Below, one piece after another: positions 14,886 to 22,191 of a DNA stretch of 47,030 nt (the first letter of the stretch is position 1; each line of letters opens with the position of its first letter). The position numbers and the translations under genes are program-made. Source of the stretch: Phycisphaerales bacterium (GTDB taxonomy: Bacteria; Planctomycetota; Phycisphaerae; UBA1845; Fen-1342). The stretch is from assembly GCA_016710275.1 (NCBI GenBank), contig JADJXS010000005.1:1-47030 (forward strand), given 5' to 3'. Below the pieces are notes generated by a model. The model was not told where the DNA came from. It worked only from the letters and a program-made list of their open reading frames with translations, and did not search any database.

Positions 14886-15074
14886 TTAGGCTGCGCGGTC
14901 GGTCTGTGCTGTCAGTTCGCTGCGGACGATCGGCACGTCGCGCGGCGCGTCGAATGCCAGCCTGACTGTGCCCGGTCCAATCCGCACGACGACCAGCGTG
15001 ATGACGATCGGTCCCGAGGGCGTCTGCACCGTCATCGTGATTTCCTCATTCTTCTTGCGACTCAGGACGAGCAT
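14886..15074 (-). CDS. csrA: CsrA-family RNA-binding translational regulator
   Basis: This 62-residue protein starts at ATG 15074 after a perfect AAGGAGGTG ribosome binding site. It opens with MLVLSRKKNEEITM, the CsrA signature, continues through a Val/Ile-rich strand region, and has RLAFDAPRDVPIVRSEL, matching the conserved APRDVxVxRxE segment and its RNA-contacting Arg. Length fits the family (about 60-75 aa). CsrA dimers bind GGA motifs in mRNA leaders and alter translation and stability. The GGA in its own ribosome binding site suggests autoregulation. It could redirect host metabolism or phage gene timing. Confidence 0.92.
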   Translation of the reverse strand: MLVLSRKKNEEITMTVQTPSGPIVITLVVVRIGPGTVRLAFDAPRDVPIVRSELTAQTDRAA

Positions 15075-15093
15075 GGGACACCTCCTTGTGGTA

Positions 15094-15128
15094 GGGACTG
15101 GGGACTGGTGAACGGGGATTAGGGACTG
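15094..15128. repeat. Heptamer tract, five units (GGGACTG type)
   Basis: Units GGGACTG, GGGACTG, GTGAACG, GGGATTA, GGGACTG fill the gap between csrA and the upstream gene and run into that gene's last codons. Confidence 0.8.
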
Positions 15129-15493
15129 GGCTCAGCGGCGCTGTGTTCCAGGCGGCGGACGGCCGTGGACTCAATCACTTTCGGACGCGCGGTGAGCCGG
15201 CGTGGCTTCCGGGCTTCGGCATGCGCGTCGATCGCCAGGCGCAGTTCCTGCGCGAGCTTGCGGACCAGGTCGGCCGCCGATGACGCGGTCGCGACTTGCG
15301 CCTCAATGAACTCCTCCGGCACCAGCTCGATCGACGCCGATCCGCCCCAGTCGGCCGATTCGTATCGGTTGCCAGGACCGTAGTGCTCGTAAACGCGCTG
15401 GGTGACGCTGACGATCCCTCGGGGGCCGACGATCACCTTCAGCGCCTCGCGCGCATCCTCGATCGTCTTGCAGACCTTGCCACGCCTGGCCAT
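15119..15493 (-). CDS. Hypothetical 124-aa protein
   Basis: The start at ATG 15493 overlaps the preceding gene's end by one base. The N-terminus is basic (MARRGKVCKTIEDAREALK), the middle contains a Trp/Gly turn region (YESADWGGSASIELVPEEF), and the second half is an Ala-rich helix ending in Lys/Arg-rich residues. No motif is recognised. It is part of the small-gene operon that leads into csrA. Confidence 0.65.
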   Translation of the reverse strand: MARRGKVCKTIEDAREALKVIVGPRGIVSVTQRVYEHYGPGNRYESADWGGSASIELVPEEFIEAQVATASSAADLVRKLAQELRLAIDAHAEARKPRRLTARPKVIESTAVRRLEHSAAEPSP

Positions 15494-15936
15494 CACGGTG
15501 CTCCTGCTGTGGGCTGTGCCTCCGCGTGCCGCTTGGCCAGCGCCCGCTTGAGCGGCGCGAGGGCCTGCAGCAGCTCGTCGCCTGTCGGCAGCAGGCCCCC
15601 CGGCGCGTCGAGGTCGACCGTCACGGTCGTGGCGACCTCCAGGCGCAACTGGCCGCGCAGCTGCTGCGGATCGAGCAGCGCCACGAACGTCAGCGGCACC
15701 GGAGCGCCGCAGCCGTCGACGTAGACTTCTGGGCAACACTGCCCCGTCTCGGTTGTCCGGACGCGGGCCGCGTCGCGCGTCCTTGCCAGCCGCGCCGGAC
15801 CGCAGAACCCCAGCGGCCAGTACAGGACCGGCCCGCCGGCGTTGTGCCGGCGGTTGAAGTCGGTCACGACGTCGGCCGCCGCCAGGTAGCTCGAGGACGA
15901 CGCCAGCGCCGTGAACGTGGGGGGATGAGCGCTCAT
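15493..15936 (-). CDS. Hypothetical 147-aa protein
   Basis: The start at ATG 15936 has GAGGAG upstream. The protein has an N-terminal helical region, a central cysteine-containing segment (CCPEVYVDGCG) and a strand-rich C-terminal half (LRLEVATTVTVDLD). No signal peptide is seen. A role with the 124-aa partner, to which it is directly joined, is likely; the family is unknown. Confidence 0.65.
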   Translation of the reverse strand: MSAHPPTFTALASSSSYLAAADVVTDFNRRHNAGGPVLYWPLGFCGPARLARTRDAARVRTTETGQCCPEVYVDGCGAPVPLTFVALLDPQQLRGQLRLEVATTVTVDLDAPGGLLPTGDELLQALAPLKRALAKRHAEAQPTAGAP

Positions 15937-15954
15937 CGTGGCTCCTCGTCGAGT

Positions 15955-16224
15955 TCAGGATGCTGCGTCATGGGCCGACTCCATCGCGTCCTCGAGTTCT
16001 TCGAGGTCTTCCCCCGCCTCGCAGAAGCTGCGGCAGAACCACACCAGCACGTAGTGATCGACGTCGGGTTCATTGAGCAGCTGTGCCACGGCCATGCGGC
16101 TGCCCGCCTTCCAGGCTGAGAGCAGTTCCGTTTTCCAGTCGCCGGCGTCGATGCGACGCTGCAGATCGTCGCGCGTCACATCCGGTCCGGTCCTCCTGGG
16201 CGGCGGCAAGCTCTTGTGCGCCAC
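15955..16224 (-). CDS. Hypothetical 89-aa acidic protein
   Basis: The likely start is a GTG at 16224; its ribosome binding site is poorly spaced, so an internal start is possible. The first 25 residues are basic and Pro-rich. The rest is acidic and helical (LEELEDAMESAHD) with a Trp/Phe/Cys core (YVLVWFCRSFCEAG). No family is recognised. Confidence 0.55.
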   Translation of the reverse strand: MAHKSLPPPRRTGPDVTRDDLQRRIDAGDWKTELLSAWKAGSRMAVAQLLNEPDVDHYVLVWFCRSFCEAGEDLEELEDAMESAHDAAS

Positions 16225-16242
16225 CTCAATTCTGTAAGCACG

Positions 16243-16326
16243 TTAGTCCGTTCCGCATTGCGGGCAGACGTTCCCCTCCAGAGGAATGATCTCGACACGT
16301 TCCACGAGGCAGTTGCCGCAGTTCAT
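16243..16326 (-). CDS. 27-residue zinc-ribbon microprotein
   Basis: ATG 16326 follows TAAGGAGT with good spacing. The product begins MNCGNCLVERVEIIPL and ends NVCPQCGTD, giving two CxxC knuckles 15 residues apart, enough for one zinc ribbon. Short stand-alone zinc ribbons occur in phages as small DNA-, RNA- or polymerase-binding proteins. The clear ribosome binding site and the four ordered cysteines argue against chance. Confidence 0.65.
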   Translation of the reverse strand: MNCGNCLVERVEIIPLEGNVCPQCGTD

Positions 16327-16551
16327 GGGTCACTCCTTAAAGCGAATCGCAGTTCAAAAGTGCCGGTCTCTCCCGGCTGTCACACCACTCGCTGCAGACC
16401 GACCTACGGATCGGCCGTTGGCTCCCGGCAGGTGTCGCCCGCGTGATGCGGGCCCCGGCGTCCACGGGCTTGTGCTATTGGCGGCCGTCTCCCCGTGGTC
16501 TACGGCTCAGCAAACCTCCGCCCCGCGTTTGCACCGCGGTTAGGGGCCCTC
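16327..16551. other. Untranslated gap with GC-rich hairpins
   Basis: There is no supported gene here. It contains GCCCGC-GTGAT-GCGGGC (16437-16453) and other GC-rich inverted segments on the leader side of the 27-residue microprotein gene. It could be a structured leader or terminator, but no T-run or known riboswitch pattern was seen. Confidence 0.4.
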
Positions 16552-16779
16552 TCAGGTGTTTTCCTCCAGGCACCAGGCGGTGATGCGGTTCAGGACGTCG
16601 GCGATCGCTATCTGGGCGTCGATCGCCAGCAGCAGCAGGTACTGCGTTGGCGCGACGAGCGCCACTACCGGCAGCCGCGACCAGCGCAGCCCCGGCGGCT
16701 GTGCTGCGGCGGGACGCGGCGGCGCGAGCACCGGCCGCCAGCCCTGGATCCGTCTGTGTGCACGCAAGCGATCGATCAT
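16552..16779 (-). CDS. Hypothetical 75-aa protein
   Basis: The start is ATG 16779, 4 bp after the preceding stop. The first 17 residues (MIDRLRAHRRIQGWRPV) are basic. A hydrophobic segment (LPVVALVAPTQYLLLLA) follows, then an acidic/amphipathic helix ending AWCLEENT. The hydrophobic stretch could be a membrane helix or the core of a small domain. The first 50 bp of the gene are duplicated at 17125-17174. Confidence 0.6.
   Translation of the reverse strand: MIDRLRAHRRIQGWRPVLAPPRPAAAQPPGLRWSRLPVVALVAPTQYLLLLAIDAQIAIADVLNRITAWCLEENT
16730..16779. repeat. 50-bp direct repeat, copy 1
   Basis: 48 of 50 bases match 17125-17174. The repeat covers the start and first 16-17 codons of the 75-aa gene, so two same-strand frames begin with an identical basic N-terminus. 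Confidence 0.9.
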
Positions 16780-16782
16780 CGG

Positions 16783-17082
16783 TCACCCCACTCCTCGCCA
16801 TCCGAACGTGGCTTCATCGATCAGGACGGACTTTCCCTGGTCGAGCGCGTCCTTGACTTCGCCCCGTTCGATGCGCTCCGCCATCCGCTGGACCATCGGA
16901 CGCAGTTGCGTCAGTCCCTCAGCGATCTGCCGCAGACAGACCGGCAGCCCCGCCGAGTTGGCGAGGAGCATCGGCTGACCCTGCTCATCGAGCACCACCG
17001 CGACGATCAGCACCCCGCCGGCATCGATCGCCCGGCGGATGGCTTCCGCGTGACAATTCAGGGGACTCTGTTCTGGATTCAT
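16783..17082 (-). CDS. Hypothetical 99-aa protein
   Basis: The start at ATG 17082 has a perfect AGGAGG at the right distance and overlaps the preceding small frame's stop as ATGA. The protein has a helix, a strand core (GGVLIVAVVLDEQGQPMLL) and a second helical half (RMAERIERGEVKDAL). No catalytic motif is recognised. Confidence 0.7.
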   Translation of the reverse strand: MNPEQSPLNCHAEAIRRAIDAGGVLIVAVVLDEQGQPMLLANSAGLPVCLRQIAEGLTQLRPMVQRMAERIERGEVKDALDQGKSVLIDEATFGWRGVG

Positions 17083-17174
17083 GTGCACCTCCTGGGAAAC
17101 GTCACTTGCCGCAGCGGTGCGACGACCGGCCGCCAGCCCTGGATCCGTCTGTGCGCACGCAATCGATCGATCAT
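17079..17174 (-). CDS. 31-residue truncated paralogue of the 75-aa protein
   Basis: ATG 17174 overlaps the stop of the cysteine-rich gene upstream (ATGA), and its own stop overlaps the start at 17082 (ATGA). Its first 17 residues are the same as those of the 75-aa protein at 16552-16779, then the sequence diverges (LRQVTFPRRCT at the end). It looks like a duplicated gene start kept as a coupling peptide. Confidence 0.45.
   Translation of the reverse strand: MIDRLRAHRRIQGWRPVVAPLRQVTFPRRCT
17125..17174. repeat. 50-bp direct repeat, copy 2
   Basis: Copy of 16730-16779 with two mismatches, about 395 bp apart. It may mark a past tandem duplication followed by partial loss of one gene copy. Confidence 0.9.
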
Positions 17175-18103
17175 GGGACTGTCCTGTGTTGAAGCAGCGG
17201 GCGTCTCACCCGCCTGGACGTTTCGCGAGGGGCTGCTTGCAATAACCAACGTCTAAGGACTTCACACAGTTCACCGTGCCCCCTTGGTGGCGGGACGCTG
17301 GCCGGTCCACGTCTCCCGCATGCTCTCAAAGCCCGGTAGCAAACACGCGCGCTGACTGCTGATCGCTGACGCCTGACTGCTGCCCGCAGCCGCACGGTGC
17401 GGAGCCGATTCGTGAGGGATGGGCGCGGTACGCCCGCGCCCTGCGGAACACTCCCCGGCCCCGCACCCTGCGGCTGCTGCGGTCGCGAATTCAAGACGCC
17501 GGCCGGACCGGTTCTGCAGCCGGGGGCGGACACCCCCGACTGCGGGACGACGCGGTCCGGCCGGCACACGGGCGGGTTTCTCAGGCCCGCACCAGGAAGG
17601 ATCGCTGCCCGCCGTGGCTTGCGGACCCTGAGGCAACACACCGCGCACCAGCCGTGGCACGCGCACACGCTCAGCGTGGACGATTCGCGACCGCATCCCG
17701 CGCAACGGCGAAGTCCGGCCCTGACCTCTGAGAGCTGAGAGCTGGGAGCTGACGGCTCCTGCCGCTGCCGCAGCTGGTGGCAGCAGGCGTCGCAGGCCGC
17801 GTGGCACTCGCAGAGGTGGTTCGTGCTCTGCAGGAGCGCGCCGCACCGCCAGCAGGCCACGTCGCGGGGCCGGTCGGAACACCGGCCGGCGCGAGAGCGT
17901 CCAGGCACTCCCGCGCCGCACCGGCTCGCAGCTCCGCGCGGTGAGGCCAATCGCCGCACGGAGTCCGACGCGCCTCGAAAACGGTCCGCAGTCAGCACGG
18001 AAGCGCCCGCCCGGGCGTGCCACCCGCCGGCGGTGATCGTGCCGCTGCGGTCTGGTCCTATGGCCTGCCGGATGCGTCCGGCAGGAATGTGGCGCCGTGG
18101 CAT
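17171..18103 (-). CDS. Cysteine-rich protein with two zinc-knuckle-like modules
   Basis: The reading frame is supported by its end: the stop at 17171 forms ATGA with the next start at 17174. Two similar modules are visible: CWRCGALLQSTN followed by CECHAACDACC, and CAGCGRESSTL followed by CACHGWCAVCC. Both fit CxxCG-x8-9-CxCHxxCxxCC, enough for two metals per module. A heptamer tract lies between them (17721-17762) and another near the C-terminus (17352-17386), so spacer and tail may be repeat-derived. The start is uncertain: ATG 18103 is the first ATG downstream of the integrase gene, but it has no clear ribosome binding site. No named family is recognised. Confidence 0.5.
   Translation of the reverse strand: MPRRHIPAGRIRQAIGPDRSGTITAGGWHARAGASVLTADRFRGASDSVRRLASPRGAASRCGAGVPGRSRAGRCSDRPRDVACWRCGALLQSTNHLCECHAACDACCHQLRQRQEPSAPSSQLSEVRAGLRRCAGCGRESSTLSVCACHGWCAVCCLRVRKPRRAAILPGAGLRNPPVCRPDRVVPQSGVSAPGCRTGPAGVLNSRPQQPQGAGPGSVPQGAGVPRPSLTNRLRTVRLRAAVRRQRSAVSARVCYRALRACGRRGPASVPPPRGHGELCEVLRRWLLQAAPRETSRRVRRPLLQHRTVP
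17352..17386. repeat. Heptamer tract, five units (CTGACTG type)
   Basis: Units CTGACTG, CTGATCG, CTGACGC, CTGACTG, CTGCCCG. The tract lies within the distal part of the cysteine-rich gene. Confidence 0.8.
17721..17762. repeat. Heptamer tract, six units (CTGAGAG type)
   Basis: Units CTGACCT, CTGAGAG, CTGAGAG, CTGGGAG, CTGACGG, CTCCTGC. It separates the two zinc-knuckle modules of the cysteine-rich gene. Confidence 0.8.
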
Positions 18104-18278
18104 GCGCTCGCGGTGGCCACCGCGTTCATGCTGCTCAGCCTTATCTGACGGCTGCCCGGGCGAATTCGGCGCAGCGGCTGTGCTCGCGCCCTCGCGAGCG
18201 CGCTCGGGGACGGAACCCGCCGGCCGCGGACCCAGCCGTCCGCAACCGCCCCCCCGGTGCACCGCTCGACTCTCGTCG

Positions 18279-18320
18279 CTGACCTCTGGCCGCTGACCGC
18301 TGACCGCTGACCGCTGAAAA
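18279..18320. repeat. Heptamer tract, six units (CTGACCG type)
   Basis: Units CTGACCT, CTGGCCG, then three CTGACCG and CTGAAAA. It lies in the space between the integrase gene and the cysteine-rich gene. The 377 bases from 18104 to 18480 show no other supported gene. Confidence 0.9.
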
Positions 18321-18480
18321 ACGGGCGGCGCGGGTCTCTCAAACGTCCTCTCCGGTGCGGACCGCCCACACGGACGCCCCCCGGAAAGTCCCCTTGCCCC
18401 GCGCCGCCCCGGCCAAAGCGCCCTCTCAGCACTCCGGCCCAGCAACGAACCGGCGCGACCCACCGCGTCGCGCCGCACAC

Positions 18481-19770
18481 TCAGAACAGGACGAGCTGCC
18501 GGCGGCCGACGTACAGCGGCTCGTGGAAGCTCGGCGGCAGCGGCAGCGTCGTCAGCGCCGCCAGCACCCGCTGCTCGGGATGATCGTAGTGCGTGTCGCT
18601 CACCTTGCTGGCCGACCGCTCGGCCGCGTGCCCGACGATGTACGGTGCGACCCCCGGGCAGCCGATCTGGGCGCCGTGGTCGTTGAGCCACTTCGTGGCG
18701 GTCTTCCGCAGGTGCTTGATCTGGTACTCCGGCTGCAGCCCGTCGAGCCCGGGCTTGGGCCGCACGCCCGCAGCCGCCACGATCGCCCGCCAGGTCGCGT
18801 AGAACTTCTCGTTCGAGAGCGGGAACGGGAACACGGACCCCTGCGGATCCCCGCCGAACGCGCGGATCGCCGTCAGGTGCCGGTGGTAGGCCTCCACCAG
18901 CGGCAGGACGAGCGGCTTCGACTTCAGCCGCTCCTGCTTCTGCGGCGTGTAGACCAGCCAGCCGAGCCGCCAGGAGGCCTTGCCGTCCGGGTCGGGCGTC
19001 TCGGCCTGGTCGCGGATGTCGGGCCACCGCAGCTCGCGCATGGCCGACTCGTATTTGGCCTGCTCCTGCGTGCGGAAGCCGTACACGCAGAACCCGACGA
19101 CGATCGTTTCCCAGTACAGCGCGGCCGGCGCGGGCAGCCCCGTGGGCCAGGCGGCGACGCGGCAGGCCTGCTTGAGCGCGTCGGCCTCGTCGTACGACAG
19201 GTGCAGCTTGCGCCCGGCCTTGGTCTCCGGCAGCGGGTCGAGCTTGGGGAACGCCGGCAGCAGCTCGTGCCGCACCGCCGCCTCGCCGACCGCCCGGATC
19301 GTCCCCAGGTGCTTGTTGACCGTCCGGGCCGACCAGCCCCGCCGGCCCCCGTCCGCCTGCCGCTGCAGCCATCCCCGGAACGTCTCCAGTTCCGTCCTGC
19401 CGATCTCCGGAAGTACCGGATGCGTCATCCGGTACTTCCAGTTTTGCCCCTCCTGGTCCCGGACGGCGTCCCAGCACTCCCCCCAGCGGCGGAGGTGGGT
19501 TTCGTACTCCCCGATCGTGTCGGCCGCCCGGCCCCCCTGGGAGCGAGGCTGGGCCATCCGGGGCCTCAGAAACAGCCGCCAGACGTCCTGGAGCGTGAGC
19601 TCGCGAGGATCGCCCCGGTGGGGCCGGAAGGTGATCAGACGCGGACCGTGGTCGTCGCTGGCCGGTTGTTCCGACCAGAGCTGCGGCAGCGCGGACATCG
19701 GAATCTCCCGTGATCCCGGCGTGCCCTGCAGCGGCCGTTCCGCCGGAGGCGGGGCCGCTGCGATCTCCAT
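18481..19770 (-). CDS. int: Tyrosine recombinase (phage integrase)
   Basis: The product is 429 residues from ATG 19770 (GGAGG upstream) or 405 from ATG 19698 (GGGAG upstream); both starts look usable. An N-terminal SAM-like/core-binding region (about 60-200) is followed by the catalytic domain. The catalytic residues are Arg in VYGFRTQE, the HxxR box in KHLRKTATKWL, His in VGHAAERS and the nucleophile Tyr in SDTHYDHPEQ. It cuts and joins attP with the host attB. The attP-like tRNA 3' fragment at 21428-21464 lies 1.7 kb away with one moron gene between. No excisionase is recognised. Confidence 0.93.
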   Translation of the reverse strand: MEIAAAPPPAERPLQGTPGSREIPMSALPQLWSEQPASDDHGPRLITFRPHRGDPRELTLQDVWRLFLRPRMAQPRSQGGRAADTIGEYETHLRRWGECWDAVRDQEGQNWKYRMTHPVLPEIGRTELETFRGWLQRQADGGRRGWSARTVNKHLGTIRAVGEAAVRHELLPAFPKLDPLPETKAGRKLHLSYDEADALKQACRVAAWPTGLPAPAALYWETIVVGFCVYGFRTQEQAKYESAMRELRWPDIRDQAETPDPDGKASWRLGWLVYTPQKQERLKSKPLVLPLVEAYHRHLTAIRAFGGDPQGSVFPFPLSNEKFYATWRAIVAAAGVRPKPGLDGLQPEYQIKHLRKTATKWLNDHGAQIGCPGVAPYIVGHAAERSASKVSDTHYDHPEQRVLAALTTLPLPPSFHEPLYVGRRQLVLF

Positions 19771-20301
19771 CTGCCTCCGTGAGGGCAGTTAGCCTGGTGT
19801 GTTCCTGTTGAAGCAAGCGTTGTTCCGAACGAAACATCGCGACTCCCTCCCCGTCCGCTTGCAGCCATTCCGTGCAAACGCACACACCAGCGCACGCGCG
19901 TGCGCAGGACCACGGTCGCGCAGAGTTTGCGGCTGAGCGGGGAGAAAGACCCGCCGGCCGCGCAGCGGAAAACTACGCGGCCGACGGGGGTTTATACGGC
20001 AACCTGCGGGGGCATGCCGTTCGCCTTTCGCTCAACAGGCCCGGTCAGTTTCGCTTGGCGTTCGCCGAGAGAATTCCGACCAGACGCAAACCGACATCCA
20101 AACCAAACTGGGTTGGGCGTTCGCGGCCAGTCGCGGACCTGCTGAGCGGTTCAGCCAGAGTGAGCGGTTGGTTGCGGACGCCGTACAAAACTGACGCCCG
20201 CAATCTAACGCGCGGGTGGCGGATGTCAAGCGCCGCGTGGGGGAGGCTGGAAAATTTCACGCGAGGCGGGTCAGATACGCGAGAACCGGGAGGACTCCGC
20301 C
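19771..20301. other. Untranslated region between divergent integrase and moron gene
   Basis: No convincing gene was found in these 531 bases. They contain a perfect 16-bp palindrome GCGCACGCGCGTGCGC (19890-19905), two GAGCGGTT copies near 20146 and 20162, and a GGGAGGGAG ribosome-binding-like site before an ATG at 19837 whose frame overlaps the integrase. As the divergent gap, it should hold promoters for int and for the plus-strand gene, and perhaps repressor or integrase sites; none is clear enough to name. Confidence 0.4.
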
Positions 20302-21300
20302 ATGGCCAGCGCTTCGCCGATCGTGTTTCGCTGCAGTTGCGGTCAGAAGCTCAAGGCGACGCCGGTGCTGGCCGGCCGCGAGGTGAAGTGCCCGGGGTGC
20401 GGCCAGCAGACTCGCGTCCCGGCTCCCGTGGCACCAGCGCCGCCGCGTCCGATGGCGACGAACGTGTTCGAAGCGGCATCGCCAGAGATCGTGCTGCATC
20501 CGGTCTCCGAACTCCCGGCACGCGTCGTGAAGATCCGCGCGCGGCGAACGTCCAGCCGGACGGTGACGATCATCGTGGCCAGCCTCGCCGGCATCGCGCT
20601 GGCGCTCGGAGGGTCCGTCTGGTGGTTCCTCGGAAAGGTCCGGGAAATCTCCCTGCCTCCGCAGGTCGATCACCCGCAGCCGCTGCATGTGGCGGACTTC
20701 AAAGATGAGCAGTTCCGCCTGCTGGCTCAGCTCGCATACGCCCACATTCAGCCCACCGTCTCCGATGCGTTGCGGGCGCCGTCGACGGCACAGTTCGCTG
20801 AGACGTTCGAATTCGACACGCGGCCGCGCCTCGCGGAGAACGCGGTCACGGTCCGCCTGAAGGCTTGGGTGGAGTCACAGAACGCGCTGGGGGTCCCGTT
20901 GCGGAGCCCGATCAACGCCCTGCTCACGTTCGACGCGACCAAGGAATCCTGGCAGACCGAGCTGCTGCTGCTGGGCGACACCTATCTGGTCAAGCAGCCG
21001 TGGGTCGAGCAGGTGGAGCGGATGTTCGCGGAGTACGCGCTGCTCACCAGGTTCAGCGGCGAGCGGGACCGCACGAGCAAGGAATTCACGGTCCGCACGG
21101 ACTGGTGGCAGCTGCGGTCCTCTGCGGGAGACAGCCCCGTGACGATTGACGTCCTCGATGGAGTTGATCGCGTGGTTCAGAATCTGATCGTGCCAGCCGG
21201 CGGCGACGCGACCCACGAGATCAGCCAATCGGGGACGTTCCGTCTGCGCGTGCGGACGCTCGGCAAGTGGGAAGCGAACGTGTTCGTCCCAAAGCAGTAG
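20302..21300 (+). CDS. Planctomycete-type zinc-ribbon membrane protein (moron)
   Basis: This 332-residue plus-strand gene has GGGAGGA 7 bases before ATG 20302. Residues 8-36 form a zinc ribbon (FRCSCGQKLKATPVLAG, then KCPGCGQQTRVP). A basic stretch precedes one membrane helix at about 93-115 (TIIVASLAGIALALGGSVWWF). The rest is an extracytoplasmic domain with a FEFDT strand region and a C-terminal beta domain. The N-terminal ribbon plus one helix is a frequent layout in planctomycete proteins. Opposite orientation to the phage operons, next to int and attP, suggests a lysogenic-conversion gene or a captured host gene. The function is unknown. Confidence 0.8.
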   Translation: MASASPIVFRCSCGQKLKATPVLAGREVKCPGCGQQTRVPAPVAPAPPRPMATNVFEAASPEIVLHPVSELPARVVKIRARRTSSRTVTIIVASLAGIALALGGSVWWFLGKVREISLPPQVDHPQPLHVADFKDEQFRLLAQLAYAHIQPTVSDALRAPSTAQFAETFEFDTRPRLAENAVTVRLKAWVESQNALGVPLRSPINALLTFDATKESWQTELLLLGDTYLVKQPWVEQVERMFAEYALLTRFSGERDRTSKEFTVRTDWWQLRSSAGDSPVTIDVLDGVDRVVQNLIVPAGGDATHEISQSGTFRLRVRTLGKWEANVFVPKQ

Positions 21301-21427
21301 GGAAAACCGCCGGAGAGCTGTCACGAGTTGTACGGCGGAGGCACATGTGAGCGTGCCTCTCCTGGCTCGCCGACGGCCTCGCGACCGCCGGACTCTCCGG
21401 CAATTTCCCAATCGTAGACGCAGGGAG

Positions 21428-21464
21428 CGAGGCCGACGGGACTTGAACCCGCAACCCCCGGATC
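21428..21464 (-). other. attP-like tRNA 3'-end fragment
   Basis: Read on the minus strand, the segment carries a T-arm GCGGG-TTCAAGT-CCCGT preceded by GGGGGTT and the 3' side of an anticodon stem (TCCGG), and followed by an acceptor-like CGGCCTCG. No matching 5' half (GAGGCCG acceptor, D-arm) is present upstream, so this is not a complete tRNA. A tRNA 3' end beside an integrase gene is the usual form of attP for tRNA-targeting phages. Phage genes lie on both sides, which fits an unintegrated genome. Confidence 0.65.
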
Positions 21465-21509
21465 GACAGATGGGTCCCGACCCCCTGAAATCCGGTACTT
21501 TTATGAAGA

Positions 21510-21899
21510 TCAGGCCGCCTTGCGGGGGGTGGCGTGGCCCGCTTTGCGCTGGCGCTCGGAGAGGCTGTGCGGGTCGGGGCCGACCCAGACGTGGCCCAGC
21601 ACGCGACCCAGCGTGAGCAACTCGCCCAGCGAGCCGTCCGCCGAGCCCGGCACGAACAGGACCGCCTGCGAACCCGCAGGTGCGAGCTGCTCCAGGTGTT
21701 CCTTCGACGCCAGGCCGCGGTCCTTCTCGGTGAGGTCCTTCGTGCGCGACTCCGGCGCCCAGCAGTCGAGCAGCCGCACCCGCAGCTGGTAGCGGACCTC
21801 GACGTCGAGCGTGTCGCCGTCGACGACCCGCACGACCCGGCAGGCCTTCGTCAGACCGAGCGGCGGCCGCGCAGGTCCAGGGGGTGGTCGGCGAGCCAT
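21510..21899 (-). CDS. Thermonuclease-like (SNase family) protein
   Basis: This product of about 129 residues starts at ATG 21899; a GTG at 21935 would add 12 residues. It has VVDGDTLDVEV and LRVRLLDCWAPE, the metal-binding and fold signature of staphylococcal-nuclease-like domains, then KEHLEQL and LGRVLGHVWV, where the second active-site Arg is expected. No signal peptide is visible, so it would act inside the cell, unlike secreted thermonucleases. The end is basic (SERQRKAGHATPRKAA). Phages use such nucleases in DNA degradation or recombination. It follows the ribbon-helix-helix gene on the same strand. Confidence 0.8.
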   Translation of the reverse strand: MARRPPPGPARPPLGLTKACRVVRVVDGDTLDVEVRYQLRVRLLDCWAPESRTKDLTEKDRGLASKEHLEQLAPAGSQAVLFVPGSADGSLGELLTLGRVLGHVWVGPDPHSLSERQRKAGHATPRKAA

Positions 21900-21944
21900 C
21901 AGGGCGTTCCGGCGTGGGGCTGCCTGCGGGCACACCCCCCGCGG

Positions 21945-22124
21945 TCAGCCCGGTTTCGCAGCGGCATTCAGCACATCCCGTGCCCACGCACTGAGGCTGC
22001 CGCCGCCGGCCGCACGCTTCCAGGCGGACTTCTCCGCCAGCGTGCAGCGCACCTCCAGCTTCTCGACTGCCGGGTCCGCCGCCGGCGGGCGTCCGCGTCG
22101 GCGCTGTGGGGATGCACCTGCCAT
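21945..22124 (-). CDS. Small ribbon-helix-helix/Arc-like protein
   Basis: This 59-residue protein starts at ATG 22124. A basic N-terminus (RRRGRPPA, AT-hook-like GRP) is followed by a strand (EKLEVRCTLA) and two helices (EKSAWKRAAG and SLSAWARDVLN), the Arc/MetJ/CopG pattern. Such proteins are repressors, antitoxins or excision accessory factors. Its position next to attP, int and the divergent plus-strand gene suggests control of the lysogeny region. No strong Shine-Dalgarno is visible. Confidence 0.6.
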   Translation of the reverse strand: MAGASPQRRRGRPPAADPAVEKLEVRCTLAEKSAWKRAAGGGSLSAWARDVLNAAAKPG

Positions 22125-22191
22125 GCGCGGGCTTGTAACCCCCACCCCGCCACACTTGCAACGCCGGTTCCCCGGAGGTTGAATTGATGTC

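Noticed and set aside
19700..19837. Small gene starting at ATG 19837 behind a strong GGGAGGGAG site
   Set aside because: The frame runs on for hundreds of codons antagonistic to the integrase frame without a domain; it may be a leader peptide, but evidence is insufficient.
18481..19885. Upstream part of a 904-codon minus-strand frame overlapping the integrase
   Set aside because: It is out of frame with the clear integrase domains. Only the 3' part beyond the integrase gene, with zinc-knuckle motifs and the ATGA junction, was kept.
21428..21500. Complete tRNA gene
   Set aside because: Only the T-arm and 3' acceptor side are present; no 5' acceptor or D-arm pairs with them.
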